DNA of 64,000 nucleotides. Origin: Chrysopilus asiliformis (Eukaryota; Arthropoda; Insecta; Diptera; Rhagionidae). Below, piece after piece: positions 18,687 through 30,925 of the stretch (its first letter is position 1; every line of letters begins with the position of its first letter). Below the pieces are notes generated by a model. That model was not told the DNA's origin and searched no databases. It worked only from the letters and a program-made list of their open reading frames with translations. The position numbers were made by a program, and so were the translations under genes. The stretch is taken from NCBI GenBank assembly GCA_964034945.1, contig OZ035962.1, positions 30,779,943 through 30,843,942 of the forward strand. The letters run 5' to 3'.

Positions 18687-21115
18687 TTAAACGTGAATCA
18701 ATAGCTTTTCATGGATTTCCTCAGGTTTTTTCTTTGGTGTGTAAGGATTGTGTTCTGGATCAGCGTTTAAGCTATAATTGCATTAAAAAATCCTAAATTA
18801 TTTTACAATTTAATTATTAGACAACTTACTCATAATATTGTAGTGCAGCAGCGCAGTCAACATTGTACCACCAATCGCATGCAAATTCTTTTTGATTAAA
18901 GATTGTTCCATTTGTACAAAGGAATGAGGCACCTTGATGGCCTTCTCTTCCATCATGACAGACGTGGTAAGCCTAAAAAAGACGAATTATTTTTTATTGA
19001 TTGGGTCCTTTTTTAACTCTTTTCGAAAAAGAAAACTAAATTCAATCACAATGTAAATTTCTTAACAATTATAAGTTTTCAATGGTAATCGTGTTAGGAA
19101 TTTAAATTTAATCAAGTTGAACGTACTTGGCATCCAGTTTCGACATTAGCATACATTCCAGGAACAGCGGGGACAGTACCACAATCAAAATTTGTATGTG
19201 GAACTTCATGATAAAGTGGATAATCTACACCTGGGTGACCAGGGATTTTGCTTAAATCTTGGCCTTCTTCCTTCTTGGCATGTTGTTCTTGTGGATGGTA
19301 AAGTGACCCATAAGCCTGGAAATTAGAACGCAAAATACAAATAAAAATGCGTTTCAAAACCTAATACATTATTTGGGATCAAATAGTGAAATAATCCTTG
19401 CTAGGCCCGAAACTTCTCCACCCATCTTCGTATCAGCATAGTTTATACTAGTTAGGAAACGTAGGGCTTTTTACGTGTACCTACGTTGGAGTAAAGATAA
19501 CCGATATACTCTGGACGCGGTTTTTCTTTCTTTCCCATGCGTAAATTACCAACAAAACACAACACATGTAAAACCTAGCCATATTTTCATACACCACCAA
19601 CACATGCAATCTCCCGCTGTCGGAAAATTGCATGTGTTGGTGGTGTATGAAAATATGGCTAGGTTTTACATGTGTTGTGTTTTGTTGGTAATTTACGCAT
19701 AGGAAAGAAAGAAAAACCGCGTCCAGAGTATATCGGTTATCTTTACTCCAACGTAGGTACACGTAAAAAGCCCTACGTTTCCTAACTAGTATAAACTATG
19801 GTATCAGCACAATTTATTTGTTTTAAAAACTATTACTTTACTCTTCAATTCATGACGGAGATCGACTCGGGAACGGGGACAGATAGACACTTTCTGATCA
19901 GTACGAAATCCGGTTCAGGCAAAATTCAAAATTATGAGGATGTCCGTATGTCGGTCTGTTCGTTAATAACTCGAGAACGCGTTGAGCTAGCGACTTGAAA
20001 TTGTTTGTAAACGAGTTTTACTGAAATCGTAGTTTTTTATCGATTTTTGGAAAAGTAACGATAGCTATAACGGGTACCTCGCATATAATTTGTTTTGGAC
20101 AAAAATACAGTTTCTTGAAAGTCTTGAAAATTATGTGCTTTTATGAAAAAATGTATTAACCAAATTTAAAGAAAAACACATGGTTCTCCTTTAACGGTTT
20201 TTACGTATCTCTAGACATCTGAAAAATATTACTTTTTTCACACATTTTTTTCGAAACTCAATATTGCAGACAAAAGTTTTGTGTTGATCACGACTGATTT
20301 TTTTACCACTTTACATACACAAATTACAAAATAGTTAAGCATTAATAACATTAGAATTTTCGCTCGCCTAAGAATTTATGAAGCCTTGATTTGGCCTTCC
20401 TTACAATTTAAATTTATTTTAGTCAGCCTTCAAATAATACGCATTGGCAAAATCTCAGCGAAAGGGCAAGCAAAATCACGGTAATCACCATTGTGTATAA
20501 ATTTAAGATTCTTTGATAATAACACCAATTAGAAGAACCAAATTTTCCCATAAATCAAGAAAAAATATTTTTTACTTACAAGTCAATCAGTTTCGATGAG
20601 GGATTTTATTTATTAGGCGTTTTTTGATTGTTTTAAAAATCATAGTTTATTGTATCAAATTAACAATTTGCATAATAAAAGTGAACGTATTGAAACTAAA
20701 TGAATTTCCCATAAATGATTTTTTAATAATTGCGGCAGTCGTTTAAAAAAAAGTGAATGAAAAACACTCGATTGGCCTAATTTCGAGAACGATTTAAAAG
20801 AAAAAACCAGTCTAGCAAGAGTTGCGCAATTTTTGAACTGATAAAAGTCGTTCATGTTCATGTAGGTAAGATTCGAAACTTAACTATTTTACTTAGGGCT
20901 GGCTCTATGGATACCAGTTAATTCAAATAGAAATAGTTTGAACTAAATTGGTTTCAATTTATTGTACTCAAATCTTTACAAAATTACGAAATAGTGGAAT
21001 CCAAGGAATTAGTTCCCAAACATGCACTTCTTACCGCAATTTCCACTGAAGACACGTATCCAAATAAAGCCACAAAAATCACCACTTCTGCTGGCAAATT
21101 TACGAAACGCTTCAT
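18687..21115 (-). CDS. Secreted chitin-binding protein with one CBM14 (peritrophin-A) domain, CPAP1-type, four exons, 165 aa
   Basis: Secreted protein expected to bind chitin in cuticle or a similar matrix. Coding exons on the minus strand: 21115-21035, 19315-19127, 18972-18830, 18771-18687; donors GCG|GTAAGA, CAA|GTACGT and TATGA|GTAAGT, acceptors TTTCCAG, TTTTTTAG and ATTATAG, phases 0, 0 and 2. Residues 1-27 are a hydrophobic signal peptide. Residues 28-71 are a charged linker rich in His, Pro and Tyr. A single CBM14 domain covers about 72-130 with all six cysteines (72, 89, 95, 109, 122, 130) and the usual aromatic residues, including WWYN before the last cysteine. A Lys/Glu/Pro tail follows, ending in LLIHV. 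One domain with short flanks is the layout of CPAP1 cuticular proteins. If the third donor were not used, a TAA would end the protein at YYE; the phase-matched last exon makes splicing more likely. Intron 1 holds a 364-bp hairpin transposon and an R1 repeat. Confidence 0.9.
19437..19800. mobile_element. 364-bp near-perfect palindromic (foldback) element
   Basis: Two arms of roughly 175 bases are inverted copies of each other around a short loop near 19610-19625, from CATAGTTTATACTAG to CTAGTATAAACTATG. The sequence GTATCAG (plus CA) flanks both sides at 19430-19438 and 19801-19809, a likely 7-9 bp target-site duplication. Because the arms match almost exactly, both strands encode nearly the same ORF (about 75 codons); this is a mirror effect and not a gene. 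It lies in intron 1 of the chitin-binding gene. Long arms with a 9-bp duplication would fit a Mutator-like element, but no transposase is present. Confidence 0.85.
19810..20311 (-). repeat. Dispersed repeat R1, copy A
   Basis: Reverse-strand copy of the family also seen at 30926-31565 and 41670-42592. Shared landmarks in order are the TCAG..GTG.TCAACACAAAA start block (near 20306-20275), AATTTCAAGTCGCTAGCTCAA (near 20000), a GACAGACC run, CTGATCAGAAAGTG and a CATGAAT end. It lies directly beside the 364-bp palindrome. Confidence 0.7.
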
Positions 21116-22479
21116 TGTGTTCTCAAAATTGTTATTTATTCGTTACTTCAGCGAAGAATATGTTAAGAATTCACACGAAAAAATTGTTACTTGCAACGAT
21201 CGCACGGCAACGAGAATCTACAACGTCTAAAGACAACGAGCGAAGAATTACAACTGTGAAATCGAAAGTAATCCATGGGTAAATCTGCCTTCGTAGATTT
21301 TGAGTTACAAGCCCCAAATCTCTAGTCTTTTTCGACTTCTCTGCACACCTTGGCGAATAAAATTATTCAACCAAATCAGCCAAGCTAAGACTGTTTGCAC
21401 TGCAATGGAAATTGTGGTTTACTTCAAGCTAATTCAGGGTGGGACGGATTGTTCTCGATTGGAAGTTGCCTCGATCTCGGAAACAATCTGGGCACGTATT
21501 GAACATGGATAATGAATGGTCAAGCGCCTCAGCTGGCTTAGATCATTTACCTGCACCAAACTACTTTCACTTATCGATGCAGAAGTGGTCCAGTTTGGAG
21601 ACCAGGTAAACGAAAAGGTGCTGCTCTGTCCTACAAATGCTAGAGTGCACAAGTTACATGGCTGATGCTGTGACATAACTTTCGGAAGTAGACTAATGCC
21701 TGTTTGCGTGTACTATTCCTAAAAAATAAGTTGTGCTTAGCCTACTGACACAGAAGAAACTCTTGTACTTAAACAATTTAAGTTGTGCTTAAGTTCCGTT
21801 GGTTGAAAACAGCAAAAGTGTGTTGACCCTGGTCAAAAATTGTGCAATCCGTTTGAATAGCATTTATTTGGGATCAGTCTTAATGGCGGCAACGAACCAG
21901 TAAATTGCGTGTATGCTACTCATTCATTAATTACAGCTTGCACATACAAATGAAAACGAAATTTAATTCAATTTCTAATTTAGATTGGTATGTTAAAAAG
22001 AAGGTGGTATCTTATTTTTTTTTTAATTTTCAAAACTTAGAACTCTTATCTATTCTAAATTCGGCTATTATTCACAATTTTCAGCTTTATCATTTCCGCA
22101 ATTTAAATACATAAAAAAGTTTTTAAAAAATACAAATCTTAGATATTCGACACACAATCATGAAATTTTACTCGCCCGAATTTTTATAAACATATTTGAT
22201 TTAAAAAAAAATCAAATATGTTTATTTACTGAAATGCCGAAAAGTATACAATAAGTGCAAAACGTCTAAAATTCTTACAGCGCCTAAGACGTATGCAATT
22301 ATATCGATTACAGTGAAACCTCCCACAAACGGACGGGTTTTCCCCAAGGCATTTTCTTTTTCAGACTTGTGAAAAACTCAAACAATTCTGGAAAATTTGC
22401 ACAAAAATATTTTGATCTCTATTTTACTTGAACGTAAAAGTTTCTAAAAAATTTTGAATTGTTTTGGATATAAAAATCT
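21116..22479. other. 5' flank of the chitin-binding gene and intergenic DNA
   Basis: The first 150 bases upstream of the ATG at 21115 probably hold the 5' UTR and promoter of the minus-strand gene, but no clear TATA box or initiator was identified. The rest is AT-rich with no ORF that looks coding. Confidence 0.4.
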
Positions 22480-22916
22480 GGGGTGGCTTCATGGAACTCT
22501 TTTTCGATCGACTAACTAGTCGAAGGAAATCCTTAGTCGACCAAAACTGATTAAACAAGCAGACACTCACTCTGGCGCAAACGATATAACAGTATTTTCT
22601 GGGTAATTTGGGGTCGCTGAATCCGAATCTGGCAGTAGTTTGGCTATACCAGCTCTACTTTTTCAAATATGAAGAAAAAAATAATTGTTGATTTCCAGAT
22701 TATAAATATGTATGAGTTACCCACCATATCGGAAAAAGTAGAGCTGGTACAGCCAAACCACTGCCCGATTCGGATTCAGCGACCCCAAATTACCCAGAAA
22801 ATACTCTTATATCGTGTGCACCAGAGTGAGTGTCCTCCTGTTTAATCAGTTTTGGTCGACGAAAAATTTCCTTCGACCAATTAGTCGATCAAAAATAAGT
22901 TACATGAAGCCACCCC
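22480..22916. mobile_element. 437-bp inverted-repeat DNA transposon (non-autonomous)
   Basis: Starts GGGGTGGCTTCATG and ends CATGAAGCCACCCC. The arms, about 170-180 bases each, are imperfect inverted copies and include paired blocks such as GTAGAGCTGGTACAGCCAAA against its reverse complement. The unique centre is about 60 bases, near 22670-22730. There is no coding capacity. No target-site duplication is obvious at these ends. Confidence 0.8.
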
Positions 22917-23089
22917 TGTTTGTGCAAAGAATTTAAGAATTTTATATTTACATAAAATAAACTATCAGGTTAGTTTTTAAAAAATGCTATTTATGTACTT
23001 CTACTAATATTTTTGTTTTACCACTCTTGTTCTATTTTTTCGGATATTCAACTGCAAACCAAAACCAGCTGTTGTCGTTTTTACACCCT

Positions 23090-23310
23090 ACATGGTGAAT
23101 GATAGGTTTGCTCTAACATTTGTATCGCATAGAACTAATCGTCGGACAAAGAAATGAATTACACCAGCGTGTTTAGAATGATGAAGCAACTTGAATTTTG
23201 CATCCCCGTCTGTCCGTCTCTCTGGCTGCCTGTGCGTGGACACGATAACTTGAGAATGAATTAGGCTAGAGACTTGAAATTTGGCACAGGCGTTTTATTC
23301 GTAAAATGGG
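23090..23310 (-). repeat. Dispersed repeat R2, copy D (tail part)
   Basis: On the minus strand it reads GCCAAATTTCAAGTCTCTAG, then a GACGGACAGACGG run, then CATTCTAAACACGCTGGTG, matching the tail of the copy at 7660-8004. Confidence 0.6.
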
Positions 23311-24014
23311 AGGTCGAATTTTTCTATATCAGCAATTTTTAATTAAATATGTTGACATAACTTATTATAGCTCCAGACGTTCTGTGTTGCGAGGTGCGAC
23401 ATATTTAAAAATGACAAATTCTCCTTTCATAAAATCCTACTCGCTCTGCCCTATGTCGTATCGAAAAAGTTATGAAGACAAAATCGTTCATAATGCAATT
23501 TTACAAAAGTGCTTTATATTTACATGAAAATTCAATTGGAGCAGCTTTAGAAAATTTTAATCGGAATGTTATAATGAAATTGAATCTATTTAGAAGCTTA
23601 GAGTAAAGCCATTTTTAATATTTCACGATAGTCTGGCAATCGTAATTTTCATTAAGTTTTTTATATGCTTTTTTTACCACTTTTACACATTGAGTCAAAA
23701 TAATAATGTGAAATGTTATATTTCTAACCATAATTTTATTGCTTTTAAATTAAAATTTGCCGTCCATAAAATTGTGGCACGCGGGACGAGCAATCCTTTC
23801 GCCCTACCTTTGCAGCTTTGTTTGCGTCTTTTCACTATCCTCATTACCCTTCGTTTTCTTCGATGTCTTAAAAAATCAGCCGACAAACAAATAAACCAGT
23901 AAATTTAAGTTTTATGCAACTTTTGCATATCCCCAATAATTGATATTAGTAACAAATATTAGTAATAAAAAAAGTAATAAATAAAAATAATATCCAATTT
24001 GGTTTTTTAGAATT

Positions 24015-24020
24015 TTTATT
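24015..24020 (-). terminator. Poly(A) signal of the 251-aa secreted protein gene
   Basis: AATAAA on the minus strand about 70 bases after the TAA at 24090-24088. Confidence 0.5.
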
Positions 24021-24087
24021 ATTAAAGTATAAAAAACAAAAACGATTTAAATAATGAAGAAATACTATTAAGGTAAAATGTTAAATA

Positions 24088-27000
24088 TTATAATTTAGGA
24101 TTTCGTATTGATTTTGATTTGTCAGTACTTCTTGTCGATCGAATGTTAAACGAATTGAAAAAGTCTTCAAAATCGGTGAATATCTAAAAAAAGAAAATTT
24201 TGAAGCAAGTTTAAATTTTGAAAAATCGGAAATTACAAAATGCAAAAGAAATTTTTCGTAAGCGATTAAAAAAAAGTACCTGTGATGTTATGTAATCATT
24301 TCGGAAGTGGCTCCACGAAATGGTAGGCACATTGTTGCTAATGAACGTTGATGAACCATAATCCCTACTAAGATTCGGTGTTCTCGTTGGATGTTTCGAA
24401 TCGTAGGATACTACAAAGACAGCTATTTTTCAAAATTAGTTGTGTAATATAACATTTTTTTTTCATAAACTTACTATTTTTCGATGGTTGGAAATTTGGG
24501 AAATTTTTCGCATTTTCTGTAACAATTCGATTCGGATATTGCAGTGGTCGGTAAGATGGACGTATGGGGGCTGGTTTCGGCTCCAGATTATAATTATGTA
24601 TCGGTGGTATAAGATAAGTTGTTTCAATTGCCGGAATATTGTTGTAAATATATCGACCTTCAACTGGAGTATAGCGGCCATCCAGAGTTTCCGCCACATG
24701 AAAAACTGCTCGAGTCGCTTTGTCATAATACGGATGCACCTGGAATAAAACATTTATAAGACAAATTTTTCTCATATGTCTATTGAAAGTTACTTGAGGT
24801 ATTCGCTGCTCCAGAATTACACCGTCCGGTATGGCGAATCCTTCTTTTTGCAGCCGATTCAGAAGAAGGCGATCTGTTTGGAAGGCTGTGTCGGGAATTT
24901 TTCCTCCTGCGTGGGGAAGAACTTGTTCACGATATATTTGTCTTTTCTGCAAGTAACAAAAAAAAGGAAATTATTTATTTAAAAAAATTAATGAAAAATT
25001 AGAAGGCAGTTTTCATTGAAATCATTTCTAAGTACTTTAAAATAAATTAGGTTCTGTAACTCAAGCAAGAGGTTTTTTGAAGACAAAACCAACATCTAAA
25101 CAAATCTATTATACCTAAACAAACATCTAATATTATTGAAATGTCCGAAAATGCCAAGATAACGTCAAAAATATCAAATTACTGTCGCTACATTTCATAT
25201 CACTTAATCTCATCATTAATTTAAATTGAAAATCCCGAATAAAGAAGTAAGAAATATCGACTGAGTTTATAAATTACATTACGGCCTAGACTTGCTTTTA
25301 TTTACACATAATATACTAATGATCGATCAGCCAATATCCCTGAACGATTGTTGGCATACAAAGATTAGTTCCGAATAAAATAAAGTGGGATTATACCAAT
25401 CAATCAAAATTTGAACCCGTTTCAAATTCTTGATAAAATGTTTTATAAAAAATTTGAAATGTTTGTAACATAATATTTAGTAAATAACGCGACAGTAAAA
25501 TTAAATCCAAATATAAAAATCCCCGTAAATCTCATTCATTATTTATGACATGAAAATTACACGCTTCAGTGGATATTTCGTGTAAAACTATTGTTTACAC
25601 TTTTAATTAAATAAATGTTTTGTTTGTTATCAATTTTGTAGCCAGAATTGTCGATATTTTTTCTTTGCCTTGTAACTTAAGACCGACATTAATTGATCAA
25701 TTATTCCTATCAAAATGACCGGAGGCGATTTATGATGTGTCAAATTGAAATCTTTGGAATGTCAATATCTACAACGGCCTCTAACTTTTCAGTCACCCTG
25801 AACTTCCATTTCGGCGGCGTATGAATGACAAAATTTACATGACTCCTGTCATAAAATGGGCCAATCAAGTAGATAAAGGCACGAGCTACAAAATAATCCG
25901 TTTGCATATATTTAATTAGCAAATTAATTTGAATCCATTTACATGAAATTGATATTCGCAAGGTTCTTCGCTTAAGTCTTTCGTTTTGTTTCATTTGAAG
26001 CGACTGATGGCGGCAGGTTAGCCACTAGTTTACCTCCTCAAATGAATGAACGACCGTTAATCTTTTAGGTACCGAAACCAATTGGGCATTTTATGATCTT
26101 ATCATTAATTTTTTGTTCCTAAATAAAGTTACAAACTATATTTGAAAAAATGACACCCTCGTTTTTTTAAATATTTTAAGATTTCTTCAAGAAGAAAAAA
26201 ATTATGCATGTGTGGTGAATTTTGAAAGTAATGTAGAATAATTTTCCCATGATTATCTTACAATATAAGGAAACTTACAATATAAGGCTTGCATAATACA
26301 TGTAGTTCTTGGAAACTGAAACAAAATCCTTTGTCCAAAACAATTTTCAAAATCCCCGGCTTTTTTCATGCAGAGATAAAAGTATTTTCAATTTTTTGTT
26401 GAAAACAACCAATTATCCATCCCTTCACCACCCGAGAAAAAAATTTGTGACCCGTTAAAACTTAAAACTTTTGTTAAATGAAAACTTAAGGACTTTTTAC
26501 GAAGCCTTTTTTCGAGAGCCCTAAATTCTCATGACAATAAAAGGATTATTGTTCCTTAGGTATTCACAATGCAAAATACAATAGATAAAAAAATATTTAA
26601 AATCTTTTTTTCACCACCTTTCAACAAAGTTTATTTATTACCTAATCAACAAAAATCTCATCAGCCATCATGATTTCTCAATGTGTCAAGAAAATGCGTA
26701 AAACATGATCATGTTTTGTTTTGATTACTACACAAAACGCAAAAAACACTTTTCTAACATTTCAATTGAATAACATTTCATTTTTTTTTTACTATTAAGG
26801 AAACAATGTGTAATTTCTTCCGGCTTTAAATGCATGTTTTGATGCTTGAACGATTCGAACACATCAATCGTCTGTAATTAAGATGTTTTTTTTAAAGAAA
26901 AACATTATTCATAACGGCGAATTAAGAGGAAAATTTAAATTCACAAATACGAAATTGATTAATCAAACGATTCCTTAAGCTCAAATTGACGCCAATGTTG

Positions 27001-30000
27001 CAAAATGGTTTATGCAAAAATATCACTTGACGTCCTATTTATCAAAATAGAAACACATGATCAAAAAACCAAGAAAAAAATTGCAGAAAAAACGATTGCA
27101 AATTATTGCTATGACTCAATATGGTGTCAATCTATCAATCAAAAACTATATCCTCCTATATCATTTGGTATCTATTTGATGGTTAAAAGCCTTGAGATAT
27201 AAATCGTTTCAGTTTGACCTAAAATTAACATTGAGCGTATTATAATCGACCAGGAAAATTTTTACTATCAATCACTTAATTTCGTGCACCTTCAAAATCG
27301 CAACAAATTCATTTTTTCTGTCTTGAAAAAATTATCGACAAATAATTGACAACGACTCCGCCTAGAAAATATGCAACAAACTTCTCAAATTTTCTTAACC
27401 CACCGTCTTTGTCGTGTGCGCGGTTCGTTCAATTTTCTGCGGTTTTTTCTAAGCACATAAAGAAAAATTAATTTTTTCCACAGTTTTACGGTCTATCGTT
27501 AATTTTATGGGTTTTTCGCGCATGAAAATGGAGCGGTCGCACGCAACATTTAATTGAAAACTTGAACTAAATTACATTTCACGATTATTCTTATGGTCAT
27601 AATTATGACTGGAATTATGATTACGATCATATTTTTTAATATCCATTGACTTAATCTTGAAGTTTGTATTCAAATTTGTACTCAAATCTTTTTTATATCA
27701 AATAGCAATTAATCACATACCCGCCAATCGGTAATCATATTGGAGTTTTTTTTTTCAATTGTTCAATTTTCGGTTGTTTCGCGCATTTCTAAAGTTTTTG
27801 AAATACTCATAATAAGGAATTACATAACATGTGAGCATTCGGCTTATGGTCTTGCAAATACACAAATTCAAGCAGAACACAACAACAGGTGAACATATTC
27901 AATCTCATTATTAACAAAAAACAATCAACTTCAGAAGAAATTTTTAAAAGATTAAATATCTAATACTTGTTTTTTATTTTCCAGAATTTGAAATTTAAAA
28001 TGTTTGTCCGCGAAATCACCTTCTAAAAAATGTCATAATGGTATCTAGGATTCTATTTTTTTATTTTATAAAAAAAAGAAATCAATATTTCGATTTTGCA
28101 AGTTCAAAAAATTTATATGGGTATTCATGTAATTAGATAAGATTCCATCGCGTATTTGCATATTTTTAGCAATTCTTCCGCAAATTGTCAGTAGAAATGC
28201 TTTCAGGCAAAAGGATTTAAAAACAAATGGTAAAAATCTGTGAGATAAATATAATGTTGTCGCTACAACCAAAATTTTGTTTGCCTCAAACAAAATTCGT
28301 TTACCATGAATATAATTAAGTTTAAGGGAACATTTGGTTTGGAACAAACAAATTTTTTGGGAGTATCAACAACATTATATTTATCTCAAACAAAATATGT
28401 TTGCAGTAATCATATGATGGCTGCATCAAAAATCATTTCTTTCTGTGTGATGTTCGAAGTTCACTTTAATCATAAAATTCACAATAGAACAGTTCAGCCA
28501 GACATTCATTTAACACTAGATTGGCCAAGCAAGTCATTTTGACTGGTTTTTAATTTCAATCAGAAAAACAATTATGTATATAATGACACAATTTGTTAGA
28601 ATTTTGTGACTTTTTGTGCAACATATAAATGCGTTTATTAATAATTGTAGTTACCTCCCCCCCTCCTTCATTTCCGGTATATATATATATGTGTTATACC
28701 TATATTGCCAAAAGCAGTCATTTTGACTGCTTGACTTCCTTGGGCAATCTAGTGTTAAAAATATTCTCTAATGAAGATATCATCCAAACAATACAAAAAT
28801 AATTAAAACCATCAAATATACATAAATTTATTAATTTGTATTTACGACTTTTTAAATATTTTATGTATGAACAGAATGAACAGAAACATTGTTAATAAAG
28901 TTAATTAGGATAAGAAAAATTAAGTCGATTAATTTTCATCAAGGTAGATGCTGTGATTATCCTTCCTGATGAAATTGAAAATTTAAAAAATATGTTCCAT
29001 ACCAAATGGAAGATGTACGACTATGTCAACACCAGAGCATAAAAACACATAAAAAAATAACATCATTTAGATTTTTTTATTAGTTTCTTATTTGCTCTTC
29101 GCTTTTCGAGAAGAGTTCGATGAAGAGTGAATCGGAATACTATTTTGGCATAGGTTGTCGTTAGTGAAATCGGTATATGGTTTGTTTTGTTTTAGCTATT
29201 CTGACAAGGTGGGCAATGAAAAACATGCGTGGTAGTTAAGCAAAACTTAATACATATCCAAACTCAAGGGCCATCTAATAGTATGGTACTATATCTCACA
29301 AAATATTTTACAGTCGACTATTTGAGGCAGTTTTGAAAATGTTTCCAAACTTAATGTCAGATAGCAAATGACATCTATTAATGTCTGAAAATGTATTGAA
29401 AGTTTCTTTATCGTTTTTTTGAAAGTTTCTTTATCGTCAAGCAATCAAAATACATGAAGTATTTTTTTTTCTATCCAACATTGCTCCAGTTTTAAATTTC
29501 AATGTCAATCGAAATGCGTTTTAAATGAAACCATTATGCCTAAAAATTTTCAAAGACTAATCATGATTATGATGATGGTGATCTGTTGTGATGAAAAACA
29601 TGCGAAATTGATCAATGAAAAAACTGGCCATCAATGATCGAAATTGATTTCTGTGGTTACGAGATTTCGCAAAAATTATCAATTGTTCAGGAACTAGAAA
29701 ATAATTGAAGTGTAAATTGAAGCACGAATAATCCTTCGATTTTGATCATTTGTGATTTTAATCATATTCGAATTAAATCACTGGTAAAGATGATGCGTCA
29801 TTTCGAAATTTACATCATTTTTGTTCGGCATGTGTTTGGCTTTGACTTCGGATAGGTCAAGTCCATCATTTCAGATCAAATTCATTACCATTTTTATAAA
29901 TTTCAATATTTTTCAGGCATTTTGTCTATATTATAAGAATAAATAATCAAAAAAGCTTTTAAATAAATAATAAAAACATAAAAAAAATGGATTGTTACCT

Positions 30001-30109
30001 TCACATTTTTTTCGCCTGGTAGTTTGGATGATGATGATATGGCAGAAGAAAGGCCCAACAGCAGGCTACTAACCATAATGAAACTCAAACAATGGTTATA
30101 GACTTTCAT
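24088..30109 (-). CDS. Predicted secreted protein of unknown family, five exons, 251 aa
   Basis: I do not recognise the family. Coding exons on the minus strand: 30109-29999, 24946-24794, 24739-24475, 24410-24280, 24183-24088; phases 0, 0, 1 and 0. Donors are AAG|GTAACA, CAA|GTAACT, AATA|GTAAGT and CAG|GTACTT; acceptors TTGCAG, TTCCAG, TTTGTAG and TTTTTTAG. Each exon reads open in the one frame that joins its neighbours and the last ends in TAA. Residues 1-23 are a signal peptide (basic start, long hydrophobic stretch, ending LGLSSA). The mature part has no cysteine, no membrane segment and no low-complexity repeat; a KKRQIYREQ stretch at the exon 1/2 joint could be a processing site. The middle (about 89-177) is rich in Tyr, Pro and Asn with YIYNNIPAIETTYLIPP; the end is acidic-aromatic (FEDFFNSF) then basic. 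It lies in tandem with the chitin-binding gene, so an extracellular matrix or cuticle role is possible but only inferred. Intron 1 is 5.05 kb. Confidence 0.85.
28241..28388. mobile_element. Small inverted-repeat element (MITE-like, 148 bp)
   Basis: TGAGATAAATATAATGTTGT at 28241-28260 is repeated inverted, with one or two changes, at 28369-28388. Internal copies of AACAAATTTTTTGGG-type blocks also pair. It has no coding capacity. Confidence 0.55.
28514..28754. mobile_element. piggyBac-like MITE, 241 bp, TTAA-flanked
   Basis: TTAA at 28510-28513 and 28755-28758 brackets inverted termini CACTAGATTGGCCAAG and CTTGGGCAATCTAGTG. A subterminal AGTCATTTTGACTG palindrome occurs on both sides. TTAA targets with C-starting termini are typical of piggyBac elements. 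No transposase is present. Confidence 0.75.
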
Positions 30110-30925
30110 TTTAATTTAACTATTTTTAATTTATCCACTGAAACAAGTGTATTTACAAATTCGTTCGTTACAATCGCTATGCTCGTGAATGCTTCTCCGT
30201 TTATTGTTCTTTTGCTTACTTTCTATAGGAAAATCACTACGGAATAACAACAAATAGTCATTTAATCACATCACCAACACCAACGGTCACTAATTATTAG
30301 TTGAACAACAATTTTTTTTATTCTCTGTCCACTGAGACAATCAGCTGACTGTAGGTGGTAGGTCAAACGCGCACTATAATCATAGTGAATATTTCCCTAA
30401 ATTCACGCATCTGTTTCCTTTTCTTCATTAGGTTTGTTAATCGGGACTGCTTCTGGGAGTCGCTTATATGAGGCCAACCTGATGATTTAAAAACAAGTCC
30501 TTGCAATGATTAGCATATTGTTTAACCTGAAAATAAATAAAAACCGGTATTACTCCAGAGAAGACTATTATAGATACAACAATTAAAGTGAATGAACAGA
30601 AACATTGTTCATAAACCAAGGCATTTTGTAGGCTCCACAGGAGTTCATAAACCGAATCATTCAAAAACAACGAAAGTTTTACTGTGTAAATAAAACAATC
30701 GAATGTTTTCAGATTTCTTTAGTGATATATTTTATACAAATAAATAAATTTTTATGAAATGATGGAGTATCCATATTTACACAAATTAGGTTTCATGAGA
30801 GATTCGGCAATGATAAAAAAACGTCAGCTGAAATTTTGATTTATATTATTAATTTCGCAACTTTCATGAAAAATATCAGCAGAGTATCAGATATTTTGAT
30901 AAAATACATTTGTTACATATACCGT
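30110..30925. other. 5' flank of the 251-aa secreted protein gene
   Basis: Holds the presumed 5' UTR and promoter of the minus-strand gene starting at 30109. A minus-strand CTCAGTGG near 30333 resembles an arthropod initiator (TCAGT), but this is weak. Nothing else was seen. Confidence 0.3.

Larger units (their letters stand above)
24947..29998 (-). other. Large first intron (5.05 kb) of the 251-aa secreted protein gene
   Basis: AT-rich, with two inverted-repeat elements (28241-28388 and 28514-28754), a TATATATATA run near 28678-28690 and an imperfect duplication of GAAAGTTTCTTTATCG at 29399-29438. No other exon was recognised. Confidence 0.8.

Noticed and set aside
19475..19762. Two nearly identical ORFs on opposite strands
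   Set aside because: They are mirror images produced by the 364-bp palindrome.
24440..24982. Plus-strand ORFs of 68-102 codons
   Set aside because: They are antisense to exons 2 and 3 of the 251-aa secreted protein, which have matching splice sites.
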